A stretch of DNA of 64,000 nt from Paenibacillus silvae. Lineage in GTDB: Bacteria; Bacillota; Bacilli; Paenibacillales; Paenibacillaceae. The notes beneath the pieces were generated by a model, which saw nothing but the letters and a program-made list of their open reading frames with translations, did no database searches and was not told the DNA's origin. The translations under genes were made by a program, and so were the position numbers. This document shows positions 25,259 to 34,295 of the stretch, one piece after another. The stretch lies in assembly GCF_014639235.1 (NCBI RefSeq), contig NZ_BMFU01000002.1, positions 62,001-126,000 on the forward strand, in the 5' to 3' direction. Position 1 is the first letter of the stretch. Each line of letters opens with the position of its first letter.

Positions 25259-25750
25259 ATGGCAGGTAATCGGGACAAGTCCATTACAGAGCAAATTCAT
25301 CAAATTAAAAATCAATTGGTTGATAAAGGTTACAAGCTAACACAGCAGCGTGAAGTGACAGTACGTGTGCTGCTTGAACATGAGAAGGATCATTTCAGCG
25401 CTGAGGAAGTATTTTTGCTGGTCAAGGAGAAGTTCCCGGAGATCGGGCTTGCAACCGTCTATCGAACACTGGAGCTGCTGAATGACCTTCAGGTTGTTGA
25501 GAAAATTAATTTTGGGGATGGAGCGGCTCGTTTCGACCTTCGCAGCACAGACGGATCTCATCATCATCACCATCTGATCTGTACCGAATGTGGAAGTGTA
25601 GAGGAAATTATGGAAGATGGCCTGCTCAAACTGGAGCAGCAGGTGCTGCGCCAGTATGGATTTGCGGTCACAGATCATCGGCTTGATTTTCAGGGAGTCT
25701 GCAAAGAATGCAGAGAAAAGCATAAGCTGGACGAGCAAGCGGCTGGATAA
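25259..25750 (+). CDS. fur: Ferric uptake regulator Fur
   Basis: 163 residues. Winged-helix DNA-binding N-terminus (YKLTQQREVTVRVLLEHE, then PEIGLATVYRTLELL at about residues 60-75) and C-terminal dimer and metal-binding part with a His-rich loop (DGSHHHHHLIC) and two CxxC zinc pairs (CTEC about 103, CKEC about 147). The sequence resembles B. subtilis Fur more than PerR or Zur, notably VVEKINFGDGAARFDL. As the Fe2+-dependent repressor it would control iron uptake genes. ATG preceded by GGAGGTG. An exact PerR box in its promoter supports the Fur assignment. Confidence 0.9.
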   Translation: MAGNRDKSITEQIHQIKNQLVDKGYKLTQQREVTVRVLLEHEKDHFSAEEVFLLVKEKFPEIGLATVYRTLELLNDLQVVEKINFGDGAARFDLRSTDGSHHHHHLICTECGSVEEIMEDGLLKLEQQVLRQYGFAVTDHRLDFQGVCKECREKHKLDEQAAG

Positions 25751-25806
25751 TTCATTTCCGGTAGGTGCTCTTGAATCCAAAATCTGATATAATAAGTTTC
25801 AGAAGC

Positions 25807-25838
25807 AAGGGGCTTCCGTCGGCGGAAGGCCCCTTTTT
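25807..25838 (+). terminator. Terminator of fur
   Basis: AAGGGGC-TTCCG pairs with CGGAA-G-GCCCCTT around TCGG with a one-base bulge, followed by five T. Confidence 0.85.
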
Positions 25839-25876
25839 GCCGTCATACAGGGCGGTGAAGGAGGAGAGATGGACGG

Positions 25877-28186
25877 ATGAAGACACTGGTTATCGCGGAG
25901 AAACCCGACATGGGTCGAACCATTGCCGCCGTCATAGAACCAAAAGCCAAAAATAATCGAACATATCTGGAAGGTGAGCATTATATCATCACCTGGGCAA
26001 TTGGACATTTGCTCGGATTGGCTGAACCGGATGCCTATGATTCGAAGTACAAGCGCTGGAACATTGCGGACCTGCCGATCATCCCGGAGCAATTCAAAAT
26101 TGTGCCCAATCCACGGACAAAGGACCAGCTTAAAACGATCGGAGAACTCGCAAAGCGTGCTTCGTCAATAGTAAATGCTTGCGATGCCGGGCGGGAAGGG
26201 CAGTATATTTTTGCCCTCATTCAGCAGCAGTTGAAGCTGCGCCAGCCTGTCAAACGTTTGTGGATATCGGACTTGACGGCCGAAAGCATTCGGCGTGGAT
26301 TTGATGGGCTTAAAGATGCATCTGAATTTGAAAATCTGACACATGCAGCGCGTGCGCGAAGTGAAGCGGACTGGCTGATTGGCATGAATGCCTCCAGGGC
26401 GTTCACGACAAGGCATAATGCTCTCTTGTCTGTAGGTCGTGTGCAGACACCTGTGCTCGCGCTGATCTACGATCGGGAGATCGAGATTGAGGCTTTTCAA
26501 TCACAGACGTTCTATGAAGTAGCAGCCTGGTTTCGACAGGAGGGTGTCGAGTATCGGGGGGTACGTCAAGGCGACAAGCTTACGGATGCGGAAGCCGCAG
26601 AGGCTATAGCGGTCAGTGTGAAGGGCAAGACAGGGCACATCGCGAAATATGAAGCCAAACAAACGAAGGAGTATCCGTATCGGCTGTATGACCTTACTCT
26701 TTTGCAGCGGGAGGCGAATGCGAAGTATGGTTACGGGGCCAAAAAAACATTGGATATCGCGCAGGCGTTATATGAAAAACATAAAGTCATTTCGTATCCG
26801 CGTACCAATTCCAACTATGTGACGGAGCAGAACATTGAAGGCATGCACAAAACGCTGCAGCTGCTCAAAAATGGAACCTACAGCGAGCTGGCATTGGGTG
26901 CAAAGCCTGAGCTGGTGCACAAGAACAATAAAGGGGTATGTAATCCGACCAAGGTGGAGGATCACCATGCGATTCTGCCAACGTTGAAACGGCCAGGAAC
27001 GCTGTCCAAGGATGAACAGAACATTTACGATCTCATTGTGCGACGTTTTTTGTCTCATTTCTATCCCCCAGCGGAGTACAAGCAGCATACCGTGCTGACG
27101 GTAGTTGAAAAGCATGAGTTCAAAACGTCTGTCAAAGAGCTGTTGTCGCTTGGCTGGAAAGTCGTACTGGGTTCCAATGATTCGGAGCAAGGGGCTTCGG
27201 GCAAGAAAAAAAGCAAAAAAAACAGCAATGAAGAAGAGGAAGCCGAGGAGTGGACGGACAAAGCGTTTGCCGTGCAGCCTGACTTGCCTGTTCATTGTAC
27301 AAAGAGTGAGTTTAAAGAGAAAGCTACCCAGCCGCCCAAAAGTTATACGGAGGGAACGCTGCTCAAGGCGATGGAGAGTGCAGGCAAACAGATCGAGAAT
27401 GAAGAGCTGCGGGATGCGATGAAAGACAGCGGTCTGGGTACCCCGGCGACACGTGCCGCAACGATTGAGCGACTCAAAAATGTAGGTTATATCACGATGC
27501 AGGGGAAAAAGATGCAGTTGACTCTGAAAGGACGGACAGCCATCGAGCTGATTCGTCGTGCAGGTGTAGATTTGCTGACTTCCCCTGAGATGACCGGGCA
27601 GTGGGAACGCCGATTGCACCAGATTTCCAAAGGTGAGGCAGGACAGGACAAGTTCATGGAAAACGTCAAAAAATTTACGTTGTCCATTATTGAGAAGGTA
27701 CGTGTTCAGACTCCGGCTGCGGCCAATGCTTTTGGTGAAGATACACGTGGAGGCAAGGGCAGGGGGAAAGGAACTTTGGCTCGCAAGTCATCGGCAGCAA
27801 ACAACTCCACGAATCGTGCCGGTTCCAGGAAAGCTTCCGCAGTCAATACAAGCTCAAGTACACAAACAGCTGTGCGAACAAGCGCTTCACCACAATCAGG
27901 TGTGAGAGAGGTTCTTGCTTCATGCCCTTCTCCCGGCTGCAGCGGGCAAATCATTGAGGGCAAGAAGGGGTATGGCTGTTCCCGTTTCAAAGAAGGCTGT
28001 AAATTTGTCATTTGGAAAGAGTATGCGGGTAAAAAGATTACAAGTAGTATGTTAAAGTCGTTAGTAGAGAAGGGCAGCACGCAGGTGCTTTCGTTCAAAC
28101 GCAAGGACGGCAGCACGGTGAAGGCACGTATCATCTTGAAGAATGCTGCAACAGGTGAGTTGTCAGGGGAGAAGCAGGAAACCTAA
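25877..28186 (+). CDS. topB: DNA topoisomerase III
   Basis: 769-residue type IA topoisomerase. Toprim domain at the N-terminus (LVIAEKPDMGRTIAAV; acidic NACDAGREGQ at about residue 95), conserved SVGRVQTPVLALIYDRE (about 190), and the catalytic Tyr in VISYPRTNSNYV (about 303). Residues 440-460 form a Lys/Glu-rich low-complexity insert. After the core, a Ser/Ala-rich basic linker (about 610-680) leads to a C-terminal zinc-binding module with four Cys (CPSPGC and CSRFKEGC), an arrangement that differs from topoisomerase I. It relaxes negative supercoils and decatenates DNA. Starts after GGAGGAGAG. Confidence 0.93.
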   Translation: MKTLVIAEKPDMGRTIAAVIEPKAKNNRTYLEGEHYIITWAIGHLLGLAEPDAYDSKYKRWNIADLPIIPEQFKIVPNPRTKDQLKTIGELAKRASSIVNACDAGREGQYIFALIQQQLKLRQPVKRLWISDLTAESIRRGFDGLKDASEFENLTHAARARSEADWLIGMNASRAFTTRHNALLSVGRVQTPVLALIYDREIEIEAFQSQTFYEVAAWFRQEGVEYRGVRQGDKLTDAEAAEAIAVSVKGKTGHIAKYEAKQTKEYPYRLYDLTLLQREANAKYGYGAKKTLDIAQALYEKHKVISYPRTNSNYVTEQNIEGMHKTLQLLKNGTYSELALGAKPELVHKNNKGVCNPTKVEDHHAILPTLKRPGTLSKDEQNIYDLIVRRFLSHFYPPAEYKQHTVLTVVEKHEFKTSVKELLSLGWKVVLGSNDSEQGASGKKKSKKNSNEEEEAEEWTDKAFAVQPDLPVHCTKSEFKEKATQPPKSYTEGTLLKAMESAGKQIENEELRDAMKDSGLGTPATRAATIERLKNVGYITMQGKKMQLTLKGRTAIELIRRAGVDLLTSPEMTGQWERRLHQISKGEAGQDKFMENVKKFTLSIIEKVRVQTPAAANAFGEDTRGGKGRGKGTLARKSSAANNSTNRAGSRKASAVNTSSSTQTAVRTSASPQSGVREVLASCPSPGCSGQIIEGKKGYGCSRFKEGCKFVIWKEYAGKKITSSMLKSLVEKGSTQVLSFKRKDGSTVKARIILKNAATGELSGEKQET

Positions 28187-28228
28187 GAAATCCTGAAAAT
28201 CTGAAAATCCTGTCTGTATACACAATGA

Positions 28229-28300
28229 AAAAAGAAACCCGTGTTTCCGGTGAAATGTCCTCAGGCAAAGGATGCATTCGCCAGGAAGCAGGGTTTCTTG
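28229..28300. terminator. Bidirectional terminator between topB and the HAD gene
   Basis: Outer stem AAGAAACCC/GGGTTTCTT with an extra TTTCC/GGAAG pairing inside. A-rich on the left and T-rich on the right, placed between convergent genes. Confidence 0.65.
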
Positions 28301-28316
28301 TCATTTGCAGAACCCA

Positions 28317-29081
28317 TTAACCATGGGTTCTTTGCTTCTGCTGCTGTTGTATATTTTCATGAATCACTTTAGGGACCTCTTCCAACGCAGTGATTGTATA
28401 CATGGAGACTTCGGGATTTGGCTGCAGCTCAACGATATTATACTGCCATTCATTGGGCTGTTTAATGTAGATGCTGTGGATTCCGGCATTCACGGCAGGC
28501 ATAATGTCTGTGCGAAGCGAGTTGCCGATCATCCAGGTTGCACGCCGGTCGAATGTGCCGCTCGCGAGAATACCCTCAAGTGCTTCGATATTTTTGTGCT
28601 GACGAATATAAATGCGGTCATCAAAATAAATCGAAAGTTTCATCTGATCAATTTTGCGCTGCTGAATTACCGTTTCCCCGCCAGTGTACAGATAGAGCGA
28701 ATGTCCAGCGGACTTCAGGTCTTCTAACGTTTCAACCATATGGGGGTAAGGTTCAACTTCCTGTGTGTATACACTCATGCCCAGCTTGCTCAGGTATGTT
28801 TCTTCTTTGGTTGAAGTAGGCCGCGCATACCTTTGGGAAAAGTAACGATACGTATCAATCAGAGACTGCGGAAAATGGTGGCTTGCGAACCCGACCTTGT
28901 TTACTCCAGTCACGTCTATTTCAAGCTGTTTCTCCCGAATCTGCTGTGTGGTCAGGGGATGACCATCAAACCATTGCATCATGTTCTCGAAGAACTCTCC
29001 CAGAACCAGATTAAAATATTTATTACAATACACAAGAGTATCATCGAGATCAAACAAAATATGTTGTTTAATTAAAGCCAT
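28317..29081 (-). CDS. HAD-superfamily phosphatase
   Basis: 254 residues. HAD motif I FDLDDTLVYC (about residues 9-18), motif II LYTGGET (about 132), a Lys region following it, and motif IV MIGNSLRTDIMPAVNAG (about 183). The all-helical cap lies between motifs I and II. The general phosphatase fold is certain; the substrate is unknown, with phosphoglycolate-type or nucleotidase activity both possible. Start at 29081 follows AAGGAG on the minus strand. Followed on the left by a bidirectional terminator, and preceded by the ArsR-like gene 44 bases upstream, so they may be cotranscribed. Confidence 0.87.
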   Translation of the reverse strand: MALIKQHILFDLDDTLVYCNKYFNLVLGEFFENMMQWFDGHPLTTQQIREKQLEIDVTGVNKVGFASHHFPQSLIDTYRYFSQRYARPTSTKEETYLSKLGMSVYTQEVEPYPHMVETLEDLKSAGHSLYLYTGGETVIQQRKIDQMKLSIYFDDRIYIRQHKNIEALEGILASGTFDRRATWMIGNSLRTDIMPAVNAGIHSIYIKQPNEWQYNIVELQPNPEVSMYTITALEEVPKVIHENIQQQQKQRTHG

Positions 29082-29125
29082 AGTTACTCACTCCTTACAG
29101 CCGGCAAACTTCACTTTCTCATCAT

Positions 29126-30046
29126 TCAGATGCGAATATAGGATTCCAGAAACATATTTAATTCAGATACGCCGTCCGGCCGAATGCTGTATTTTTCTTT
29201 ACGATTGCTTCCGAGCAGATGGGTACGCAGCAAACCTGCAATACGAAGGGCCATGACCTGATCCTTCACGGGGTCTTCATCTTTGCCAAGCTCTTCACAC
29301 ATCTCCGCAAGCGACTTCGGTTCGTCCGATACATATCTTAACAGGCGAAGTCTTTCGGGATCTGCCAATGCATGCGTGAATCGAAGCAAACATGTTGGCG
29401 GCTCGTCCTCGCTCTCCTCGGGCGTATCTACAGGATATTGTATAATCATCATGCCTTCATAGAAGCAGTACATGTTAATTGGACGGTTATGCACGGTCGG
29501 GAACAGAATAACTTCGTTAAGTCCGGGCATCGGTTCGACAATTACGCCTGCTGTGGCGTATTCAATTAATAATTCGGGCCCCATCTTTTCAAGCAAAATA
29601 CGTTTTTCTTCAGCGTCTTCTTCAAGCCATACACGATGATCCTCGCTTATATTCTGGCAGTAATGCTGATCCCATAGTCGCAATAATGGGACATAGCTGT
29701 TCCGAATACGCGTGGATTCTTCTATTGTAAGCTCAGGCATTAAAGGAGATATGCGTGCAAACAATTCTTCTGCTGAAAGCTCAGAGAGCATATTCAGAAA
29801 GTCCTGATTCTCCGAGGTTGTATTCTGATAAGCTGCCCATGCAAACAGAACATCGAAATCGTCAAAGGGCCACGTTGCGGCTGGTGCAAGTGCAGCTCTC
29901 ACATTGGAGCTTAGCTTGCCTTCAACGTCCTGAATCCATTCAGGACCAATGTCCAGATGCTGAATCCATTTCTTAGTAACATAGACCAGAAAGCTGTTAA
30001 GCATCTCATATATCGGTGAGACATCAATTTTAACGTGATAAGCCAT
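29126..30046 (-). CDS. ArsR-like winged-helix regulator
   Basis: 306 residues. The last 85 or so residues form a winged helix of ArsR type (LLRFTHALADPERLRLLRYV, LAEMCEELGKDEDPVKDQVMALRIAGLL). The large N-terminal part (1-215) is unlike classical ArsR proteins and probably binds a ligand or partner; it starts AYHVKIDVSPIYEMLNSFLVY, a pattern seen in a group of longer Firmicute regulators. No Cys pairs for metal binding are evident. ATG at 30046 is chosen, with GGGAGGA about 11 bases upstream; a GTG at 30070 is possible. Divergent from the MFS transporter, which could be its target. Confidence 0.78.
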   Translation of the reverse strand: MAYHVKIDVSPIYEMLNSFLVYVTKKWIQHLDIGPEWIQDVEGKLSSNVRAALAPAATWPFDDFDVLFAWAAYQNTTSENQDFLNMLSELSAEELFARISPLMPELTIEESTRIRNSYVPLLRLWDQHYCQNISEDHRVWLEEDAEEKRILLEKMGPELLIEYATAGVIVEPMPGLNEVILFPTVHNRPINMYCFYEGMMIIQYPVDTPEESEDEPPTCLLRFTHALADPERLRLLRYVSDEPKSLAEMCEELGKDEDPVKDQVMALRIAGLLRTHLLGSNRKEKYSIRPDGVSELNMFLESYIRI

Positions 30047-30258
30047 AATGATGCAGAATCCTCCCGTCACATCTAGATATACACAGCGACTTATGTACTA
30101 TTATGGCTTGTTTTGCAGGGCGTTGTCCACTATAATGTTCAAGTTCGGGGGTATATTGCGACACAATCGTTAAAGTATACACCTATATAATGACAGACTA
30201 AAGATCGTCAGCGATGGCGATTTTTCTTTGTTTGCGCTTGCAGGAGGAATAAATTACT

Positions 30259-31449
30259 GTGACATCCCTATTCAGATCTAAAATATCACCATCCACATCA
30301 AACTATTTGATCCTGATTACTGTGATTGTTGCAGCAGGAGTCAGCCAAGGACTGTTGCTGCCTGTGTTATCTATTTTCTTGGAAGAGCGGGGCGTTTCGC
30401 CCGGTGTGAATGGACTAAATGCTGCAGCGCTTTATGTAGGCTCCTTTGCCATGACACTGGCTGCCGAGCGTCTCCTCGGGGTATTGGGATTTAAAAAGCT
30501 GATTGTTGTCGGTTTGATTTTGGTCATGCTGCCTTTACTGTTGTTTCCTTACTTTTCCGGACTGAAAATATGGTTTGTGCTTCGCCTGATTGTTGGCATT
30601 GGAGATAGTGCCCTGCATTATGCTGCCCAGCTATGGGTGCTGCTTGTTACGGCGCCTGAGAAGCGGGGGAAGTACATATCGCTATACGGTATGTCCTATG
30701 GACTGGGATTCAGTATCGGCCCGCTAGGAATTAAACTGCTCACGTTCGGTGATGCTGTTCCGTTTCTGGTGCTGTTTGCAGGCATGGCCGCAGTGCTTGT
30801 TCTGGTTATGGTGAAGCTGCCAGATACCCGGCCGGAAAAGGTGGAGCATGGCCATTTGCCGGAACGGCGTTTTCGCCGCAGCTTCGCCTGGGCATGGTAT
30901 GCCTTGCTGCCGGCACTATTATACGGTTATATGGAGGCTGGCATGAACAGCAATTTCCCTGTGTATGGGCTCCGAATCGGATATGATGCAAACGAGATTG
31001 CTTCCCTGCTTCCTTTTATAGGGTTCGGAGGATTGTTTCTTCAGCTTCCGCTTGGCTTGTTAAGTGACCGATACGGTCGAAAACAGGTTCTGATGACAGC
31101 CGGTATAGGAGGAGGCATTGCGTTTATGCTGGTCCCTCTTGCCGGCACGCATTTTTGGTTAACGCTGATACTCATGCTCATTGCGGGAGGTCTTGTCGGT
31201 TCCTTTTTCTCTCTCGGTCTGGCGTATGCCGCAGATATTTTGCCGAAAGCCTTGCTGCCTGCAGCTAATGTAGTGGCCTCATTTCATTTTACGATCGGAA
31301 GCATCGTCGGCCCCAATCTGGGAGGGCAACTGATTCATTGGGTGTCCCCTGGCAGCATGTTTACGATGCTGGGCTGCTTTTATTTCATTTTTGGTATCAC
31401 GGGTGTATTATTTCGGCGTAAACGTGAAGCGGAATTTGTGTTAAAATAG
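30259..31449 (+). CDS. MFS transporter
   Basis: 396 residues with 12 predicted membrane helices and the major facilitator loop motif GLLSDRYGRKQV (about residues 270-281) between helices 8 and 9, with a weaker counterpart in the N-terminal half. It has the general look of a drug or metabolite exporter of the DHA1 type; the substrate cannot be inferred. GTG start preceded by AGGAGGAAT. It lies divergent to the ArsR-like regulator with a 210-base gap, so control by that protein is plausible. Confidence 0.88.
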   Translation: MTSLFRSKISPSTSNYLILITVIVAAGVSQGLLLPVLSIFLEERGVSPGVNGLNAAALYVGSFAMTLAAERLLGVLGFKKLIVVGLILVMLPLLLFPYFSGLKIWFVLRLIVGIGDSALHYAAQLWVLLVTAPEKRGKYISLYGMSYGLGFSIGPLGIKLLTFGDAVPFLVLFAGMAAVLVLVMVKLPDTRPEKVEHGHLPERRFRRSFAWAWYALLPALLYGYMEAGMNSNFPVYGLRIGYDANEIASLLPFIGFGGLFLQLPLGLLSDRYGRKQVLMTAGIGGGIAFMLVPLAGTHFWLTLILMLIAGGLVGSFFSLGLAYAADILPKALLPAANVVASFHFTIGSIVGPNLGGQLIHWVSPGSMFTMLGCFYFIFGITGVLFRRKREAEFVLK

Positions 31450-31532
31450 AAGCGGGTGTTCGCATGGAAATTGATGTCCATTTCCGAGTACACTAGTAGC
31501 AGGGAAAAACATGGACAAGAGGAGACATCGCG

Positions 31533-32258
31533 ATGATCAGAGTGGAGAACTTGAGTAAATCCGTTGGAGTGGATCGTATTCCAATCCTGCGTGATATTCG
31601 TTTTGATATGCAGCAAGGAGAGATGATTGCGGTGGTCGGCTCCAGCGGGAGCGGCAAAAGCATGCTGCTAAAATGTTTGGCGATGAAGGAAAAGTGGGAT
31701 TCCGGCAGCTTCACGGTCGATGGCATCGATATTTTGAAAGAGGGCTGGTCCGGTAAACAGAAAATCAGAAGAGAATGGGCATACTTGGAGCAGAACCCGC
31801 AGTTGTATCCGAGAAAAACGGCGCTGAAAAACGTACTTATTGGACGTTTTGGTCAGACTCCATTATGGAGGATGGCAACAGGCATGGTGCGTTCAGACGA
31901 CTACATGGGGGCGATGGATCATCTCGAAGGCCTTGGTCTCCTGGACAAGGCTCATCAGACTGCCGAGAAGATGAGCGGCGGCGAGAAACAGCGTGTTGCC
32001 ATTGCACGTGCTCTTGCACACGGAGCTAAGGTTGTTCTGGCGGATGAACCGGTCATCGGGCTTGATCCCCACACCGCTGACGCCGTACTGGAGACTTTGC
32101 GCAAATTATGTGAAGAGGAACGAGCAACCATAATTACCGTGCTTCCGATTGAACTCGCAGAGAAGCATGCTTCACGAATCTGGGGCATTGCGGAAGGCCG
32201 GATTGTGTTTGATATACGCGGACGCAGATTGACACAGCAGGAAAAAAATCAGATTTAA
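31533..32258 (+). CDS. PhnC-like ABC ATPase lacking the H-loop histidine, no permease nearby
   Basis: 241 residues, single ABC ATPase domain. Walker A GSSGSGKSM (about residues 35-43), Q-loop in YLEQNPQLYPRKTALKNV, signature MSGGEKQRVAIARAL (about 148) and Walker B VVLADEP are present. The pattern FGQTPLWRM and GRIVFD match the phosphonate importer ATPase PhnC. At the H-loop, where PhnC has LHQVD, this protein has VLPIE, so the usual His is replaced by Leu. No permease or binding protein is adjacent; instead it is followed after eight bases by a lipoprotein and a two-component system. It may have lost transport activity and serve a regulatory role, which is inference. Confidence 0.82.
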   Translation: MIRVENLSKSVGVDRIPILRDIRFDMQQGEMIAVVGSSGSGKSMLLKCLAMKEKWDSGSFTVDGIDILKEGWSGKQKIRREWAYLEQNPQLYPRKTALKNVLIGRFGQTPLWRMATGMVRSDDYMGAMDHLEGLGLLDKAHQTAEKMSGGEKQRVAIARALAHGAKVVLADEPVIGLDPHTADAVLETLRKLCEEERATIITVLPIELAEKHASRIWGIAEGRIVFDIRGRRLTQQEKNQI

Positions 32259-32266
32259 CCGATATA

Positions 32267-33604
32267 ATGAAAAGAGTGATGAGATTGCTTAATTCGCGTT
32301 GGGGGCGCTGCATGGCAGCAGGTTCAATGGCTGTTCTGCTTGGAGCGGTGCTGAGCGGCTGTACGGTAATTAGCGACCCCAAGCTTCTGATGAAGCCGCC
32401 GATGATGTCTACGGACAAAGAGAAGCTGTATAATATTGTGCAAAAGGAAACTCCGCCCGAAAGCAAGCTGATTCGTCCTAAGGACATGAGCAACACGAGC
32501 ATGATTCGTGTCGAGGACCTGAATGGCGACGGTATTCGTGAGGCGAGTGTTTTCTATGAGACGCCGAATGAAAATGTGCGTATCCATGGCATGATTTTGG
32601 AGGAGCAGGGAGGCTCCTGGGTCAAAAAACTGACGTTTGATGTACCAGGTAACGAACTGGAATCGTTTAAGGTAATGGATATTACGAATGACGGGAATCC
32701 GGACATTGTGGTGGGCGTCAGCCTGCAGGATCAGAAAGCCTTGACGGCTTATTCTTATAAGGGAGGCGTTCTGGAGCAGGTACTGGGTGGTGTGCCATAC
32801 AATCAGGTGATTATTGATGATATGCAGGGCGATGCGCTTGATCTAAGCGGGGACGGCAAAAGTGATTTTGTCGTTGTTTCGTTGAATGCTAGCGGATTCG
32901 CCACGATTGCTTTGTACCAGTATCAGGATGACAGCTTTAAGGAAATAGACAAGGTTGTTACGGACTATACGGTCAAGGAAGTATACAATGCGCTTGGCGG
33001 CGAGATTGCTGACGGAAAAATGGGCATCGTGCTGGATGCAGACCTCGATGATCGCAGTTCCTTCACACAAATTATGTATGTTCAGGACAACAAACTCGTC
33101 AGTGCTTTTAAATCACCGGATCAAACGTACAGAGATGACAAAATTTTAAGCGGTGATGTGAACAATGATGGTATTATTGAGTTTGGATTAAAAGAAACAC
33201 CCAAGGGCTGGGAGCATTACGTGTTTGATTCACGCATGTGGTTCTATACGTTCTACCAGTGGGATGGCAAAGAGGGCAAGAAGTTTGTGTCGTTCCAGTT
33301 CCGGGATGATGCAGATCTGTTCCATCTTAACCTGAAGCCGGAATGGTACGGCAAGATCACTATTGACACCAAATCGGAGAAGGAAAAATATATCCGGTTC
33401 AAAATGATCAAAACGGATGAAACCGTAGCCGAGGTCAAATATTTTACATTTTCACAGTGGGATCTTGAAAAGGGGAAGAGCTGGAAGGAAATTACGCGAA
33501 CGAAAGATCGGGTAATTGCATCACGTGTTGCACAAGCGGAGGCGGGCAAGGATGCATTAAGTAAAACTTCTCAGCTGAATAGAAAGGAAGAACTTAATGA
33601 GTAA
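32267..33604 (+). CDS. Lipoprotein with FG-GAP/EF-hand-like repeats
   Basis: 445 residues. Lipoprotein signal peptide with lipobox LSGC (Cys near residue 36). The exported part contains at least four repeats of the form D-x-N-x-D-G-x-x (DLNGDGIREASV, DITNDGNPDIVV, DLSGDGKSDFVV, DVNNDGIIEFGL), typical of FG-GAP or integrin-like beta-propeller blades that bind calcium. It should sit on the outer face of the membrane. The gene overlaps the downstream response regulator by eight bases, so it probably feeds a signal into that two-component system or is maintained with it. The start at 32267 has a weak site; an ATG at 32279 is the alternative. Confidence 0.8.
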   Translation: MKRVMRLLNSRWGRCMAAGSMAVLLGAVLSGCTVISDPKLLMKPPMMSTDKEKLYNIVQKETPPESKLIRPKDMSNTSMIRVEDLNGDGIREASVFYETPNENVRIHGMILEEQGGSWVKKLTFDVPGNELESFKVMDITNDGNPDIVVGVSLQDQKALTAYSYKGGVLEQVLGGVPYNQVIIDDMQGDALDLSGDGKSDFVVVSLNASGFATIALYQYQDDSFKEIDKVVTDYTVKEVYNALGGEIADGKMGIVLDADLDDRSSFTQIMYVQDNKLVSAFKSPDQTYRDDKILSGDVNNDGIIEFGLKETPKGWEHYVFDSRMWFYTFYQWDGKEGKKFVSFQFRDDADLFHLNLKPEWYGKITIDTKSEKEKYIRFKMIKTDETVAEVKYFTFSQWDLEKGKSWKEITRTKDRVIASRVAQAEAGKDALSKTSQLNRKEELNE

Positions 33605-34295
33605 AGTACTTATTCTTGAGGATGAAGAATCCATCCGTAGTTTTATTGTCATTAACTTGAAAAGAAACGGATTTGAAGTGCTGGAAGCCGGGGATGGGCA
33701 TGAAGCTCTGCGCATTTTACAATCCGTTCCGGATATTGATCTTGCACTGCTGGATGTTATGGTGCCGGGAATTGACGGGTTTGAAGTATGCAGACGCATT
33801 CGTGAAACGAACGAACGGCTTGGCATTATTTTTCTGACGGCAAAGGTTCAGGAGCAGGACAAAGTCTATGCTCTGTCCGTCGGGGCAGATGATCACGTAA
33901 GCAAACCGTTCAGTCCGACCGAGCTGATTGCACGTATTCAATCCTTGCTGCGCCGGGTCAACGTACATCGCGAAACCGCCGCCAAGGTAACGTTCCAATC
34001 CGGACCGTTCTCTCTGGATTTAATCTCCAAACAGTTTAAAAAGAATAATGAAGCGATCGAGCTGACGCCTACAGAGTTCTCTTTAATACAGTTCTTCCTT
34101 GAAAAAGAAAATACGCCGCTGAGCCGGGATCTGCTGCTGGATCACGTATGGGGCAAAGAGTACATGGGTGATCCTAAAATTGTGGATGTTAACATCCGTC
34201 GTCTGCGTCAAAAAATCGAGAACAATCCTTCCGAGCCTGAATACCTGCAAACTGTATGGGGTCACGGGTACAAATGGAAGGGCCGGGATCAATGA
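33597..34295 (+). CDS. OmpR-family response regulator
   Basis: 232 residues. Intact receiver: acidic residues in LEDEES, phospho-acceptor Asp in LALLDVMVPG (about residue 53), Thr in IIFLTAK and Lys in VSKPFSP. Winged helix at residues 130-230 (ELTPTEFSLIQFFLEKEN, VDVNIRRLRQKIE, TVWGHGYKW). AAAGGAAG precedes the ATG. It overlaps the lipoprotein gene upstream and the kinase gene downstream (ATGA), so all three are translationally coupled. Its targets are not evident. Confidence 0.93.
   Translation: MSKVLILEDEESIRSFIVINLKRNGFEVLEAGDGHEALRILQSVPDIDLALLDVMVPGIDGFEVCRRIRETNERLGIIFLTAKVQEQDKVYALSVGADDHVSKPFSPTELIARIQSLLRRVNVHRETAAKVTFQSGPFSLDLISKQFKKNNEAIELTPTEFSLIQFFLEKENTPLSRDLLLDHVWGKEYMGDPKIVDVNIRRLRQKIENNPSEPEYLQTVWGHGYKWKGRDQ

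Noticed and set aside
26768..27619. 283-codon minus-strand frame opposite topB
   Set aside because: Entirely inside a well-supported gene; composition and lack of ribosome site mark it as a shadow frame.
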